A stretch of DNA of 64,000 bases from Isoetes taiwanensis. Taxonomy: Eukaryota; Streptophyta; Lycopodiopsida; Isoetales; Isoetaceae. The notes under the pieces were generated by a model. It worked only from the letters and a program-made list of their open reading frames with translations. It searched no databases and was not told where the DNA came from. Shown piece by piece: positions 62,868 through 64,000 of the stretch; within the stretch, counting starts at the first letter, position 1; each line of letters begins with the position of its first letter. The position numbers and the translations under genes were made by a program. The DNA lies in the NCBI GenBank assembly GCA_021234155.1, contig JAJEKV010000066.1, positions 6,296,800 to 6,360,799 on the forward strand. Direction: 5' to 3'.

Positions 62868-64000
62868 TCAAACTTGATGGTGATCGTGATGTGATCTTTG
62901 GAAGGTCGGACCTTTGTCTTCAAGTAGCTCCCAAGTACCATCGGGCCGGACAAAGATAGTACAAACCAGCCAACACATGTTCATCGACATTGAAGGTTCG
63001 ACCCCTACTATCCTTGACAATTCATCACAAGGATATGCCTCTCGCTTAACACATTTGACCACATAGAAATCTGCATTCTCCTCGATTTCCCTCCTCGGCT
63101 TCAACAAACAAAGTTATCACCTTCCTCTATGTTTCCACTAAGCCATTCTCCATCACCTTCAAAAAATGCCTCATCGATTTAAGTCTTGAAGACCTTCACC
63201 AAGAGACTTTTACGGCTTTAGAGTAACATATTTCCAATTCTTTAACCTCTCCGCTTGTTCACACAAGATGACCGGTTTCCTTTCAAACAGTTACCCGCGA
63301 AACAACTTAAACCTCTATGAGCCACCCTTGTGCTTGATTTGGCCAAGTATGTCCCGATGTTGTGTATTTCCTTCGTCCCTTCTACCACAGCACGATCCAG
63401 CCCGGTCTGTCCTATCAACATCATCCTTTCCAATGAACCAAAAGTGCACGCAAAAGCCGAACAACTATTGCGGTTCACATACAATCTGAGGGCACATTAC
63501 AAAGATTACACGCCAGAGATAAAAGCGGATAAAAGCACTTTGTGAAGCGGATGAAAGCACGTTAAAAAGCGGATGAATGCGGATGAAAGCATATTACCTC
63601 TTGATGTCCCCGCTTTGGCACCTTCATTCCAACTCATAGCGAATTCACGGGCATCGCTGACACCCCTAAATCTCACTCCATCATACTTGAGCTGCTCTCT
63701 AGTGAATGCCCCTTTGAGGACTGCCCTTGCCCATCGTGCTCTCCCTTACCATGGGCTGTCCCAAAGAAATTCCATATTATTTCCTTCCCTAGCTCGTGGT
63801 GATATCTTGGTAGGAAATAGAATGGTCGGGCATTTGAATTGGCTAGAACAACCATCCCACCAAACTATATGCCCGGAGAATTCTACACCATTTGATACTA
63901 GCCATGAATTGTGCTTTCTAAGACAAGTGTTACACAAAAAGAGTGTCATGAATCTTGTCATCACTCAAGTAAAATGGGTTTCCTTCAATAGCTTTCTCGA
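62868..64000 (-). pseudogene. Transposase-like protein remnant (DGxSSQFK...HGKGxxDG family)
   Basis: On the minus strand, entering from beyond the window: FLCNTCLRKHNSWLVSNG, EFSGHIVWWDGCSSQFKC (63,830-63,900), then in the next frame ARPFYFLPRYHHELGKEIIW and NFFGTAHGKGEHDGQG (63,700-63,830), and LKYDGVRFRGVSDAREFAM (63,600-63,690). A further piece at 62,868-63,107 reads IEENADFYVVKCVKREAYP and ELLEDKGPTFQRSHH. The SDG/QFK and HGKG-x-x-DG motifs recall a family of eukaryotic transposase-like proteins whose first Asp and HGKG block I take as catalytic (recalled, not checked). Frameshifts separate all the pieces. Confidence 0.55.

Overview
The window is plant nuclear DNA, AT-rich and packed with transposons. 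Evidence for this is a chromodomain Ty3/gypsy retrotransposon primed by initiator tRNA-Met, a Helitron with a fused-type Rep/helicase, a BED/hAT remnant, a CACTA-type end, a 5'-truncated LINE, tRNA-derived SINE-like arrays, and intron-containing fragments of plant genes (malate dehydrogenase, NAC, nucleotide-sugar transporter, OEP61-like, GEX1-like). I cannot name the species. The spacing of genes suggests a large genome, perhaps a fern, lycophyte or gymnosperm, but this is inference.

Layout. 1-15.7 kb: plus-strand gene fragments (MDH exons with a 296-bp tandem array, a NAC exon, two transporter exons, an RNA-binding-like piece, an unidentified zinc-ribbon-like gene, a coiled-coil/RING gene) with a LINE and a SINE-like array between them. 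15,748-29,617: a complete 13.9-kb LTR retrotransposon with AATGT target duplications, PBS, PPT, gag, protease, RT, a damaged RNase H and a DDX35E integrase ending in a chromodomain. Upstream of gag it has an extra ORF with its own TATA box, interrupted by a 1.7-kb TIR element. 29.6-34 kb: a hAT remnant and palindrome arrays. 34-40.4 kb: no recognisable gene. 40.4-41.4 kb: a CACTA-type end and a tandem array of tRNA-like monomers. 41.6-53.3 kb, minus strand: Helitron helicase and Rep plus duplicated small accessory genes of two families (a P113 family and a coiled-coil family), with repeated promoters. 54.3-57.6 kb, minus strand: exons of GEX1-like and OEP61-like genes joined head to tail, and a small NLS/zinc-ribbon ORF. 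58.8-64 kb: a degraded plus-strand region ending in an FCP1/HAD-like domain, and a convergent transposase-like remnant.

Main discovery. The extra ORF of the retrotransposon begins MARTKQTARK, identical to the first ten codons of histone H3 (start Met plus H3 residues 1-9), followed by PRRRG. The same element ends its integrase with a chromodomain, the module that reads the methylated H3 tail. This looks like histone-tail mimicry by a chromovirus. I do not know of a description of it, and no search was possible. Second in interest is the Helitron accessory set: two unrelated small protein families, each present in two or more diverged copies beside Rep/helicase.
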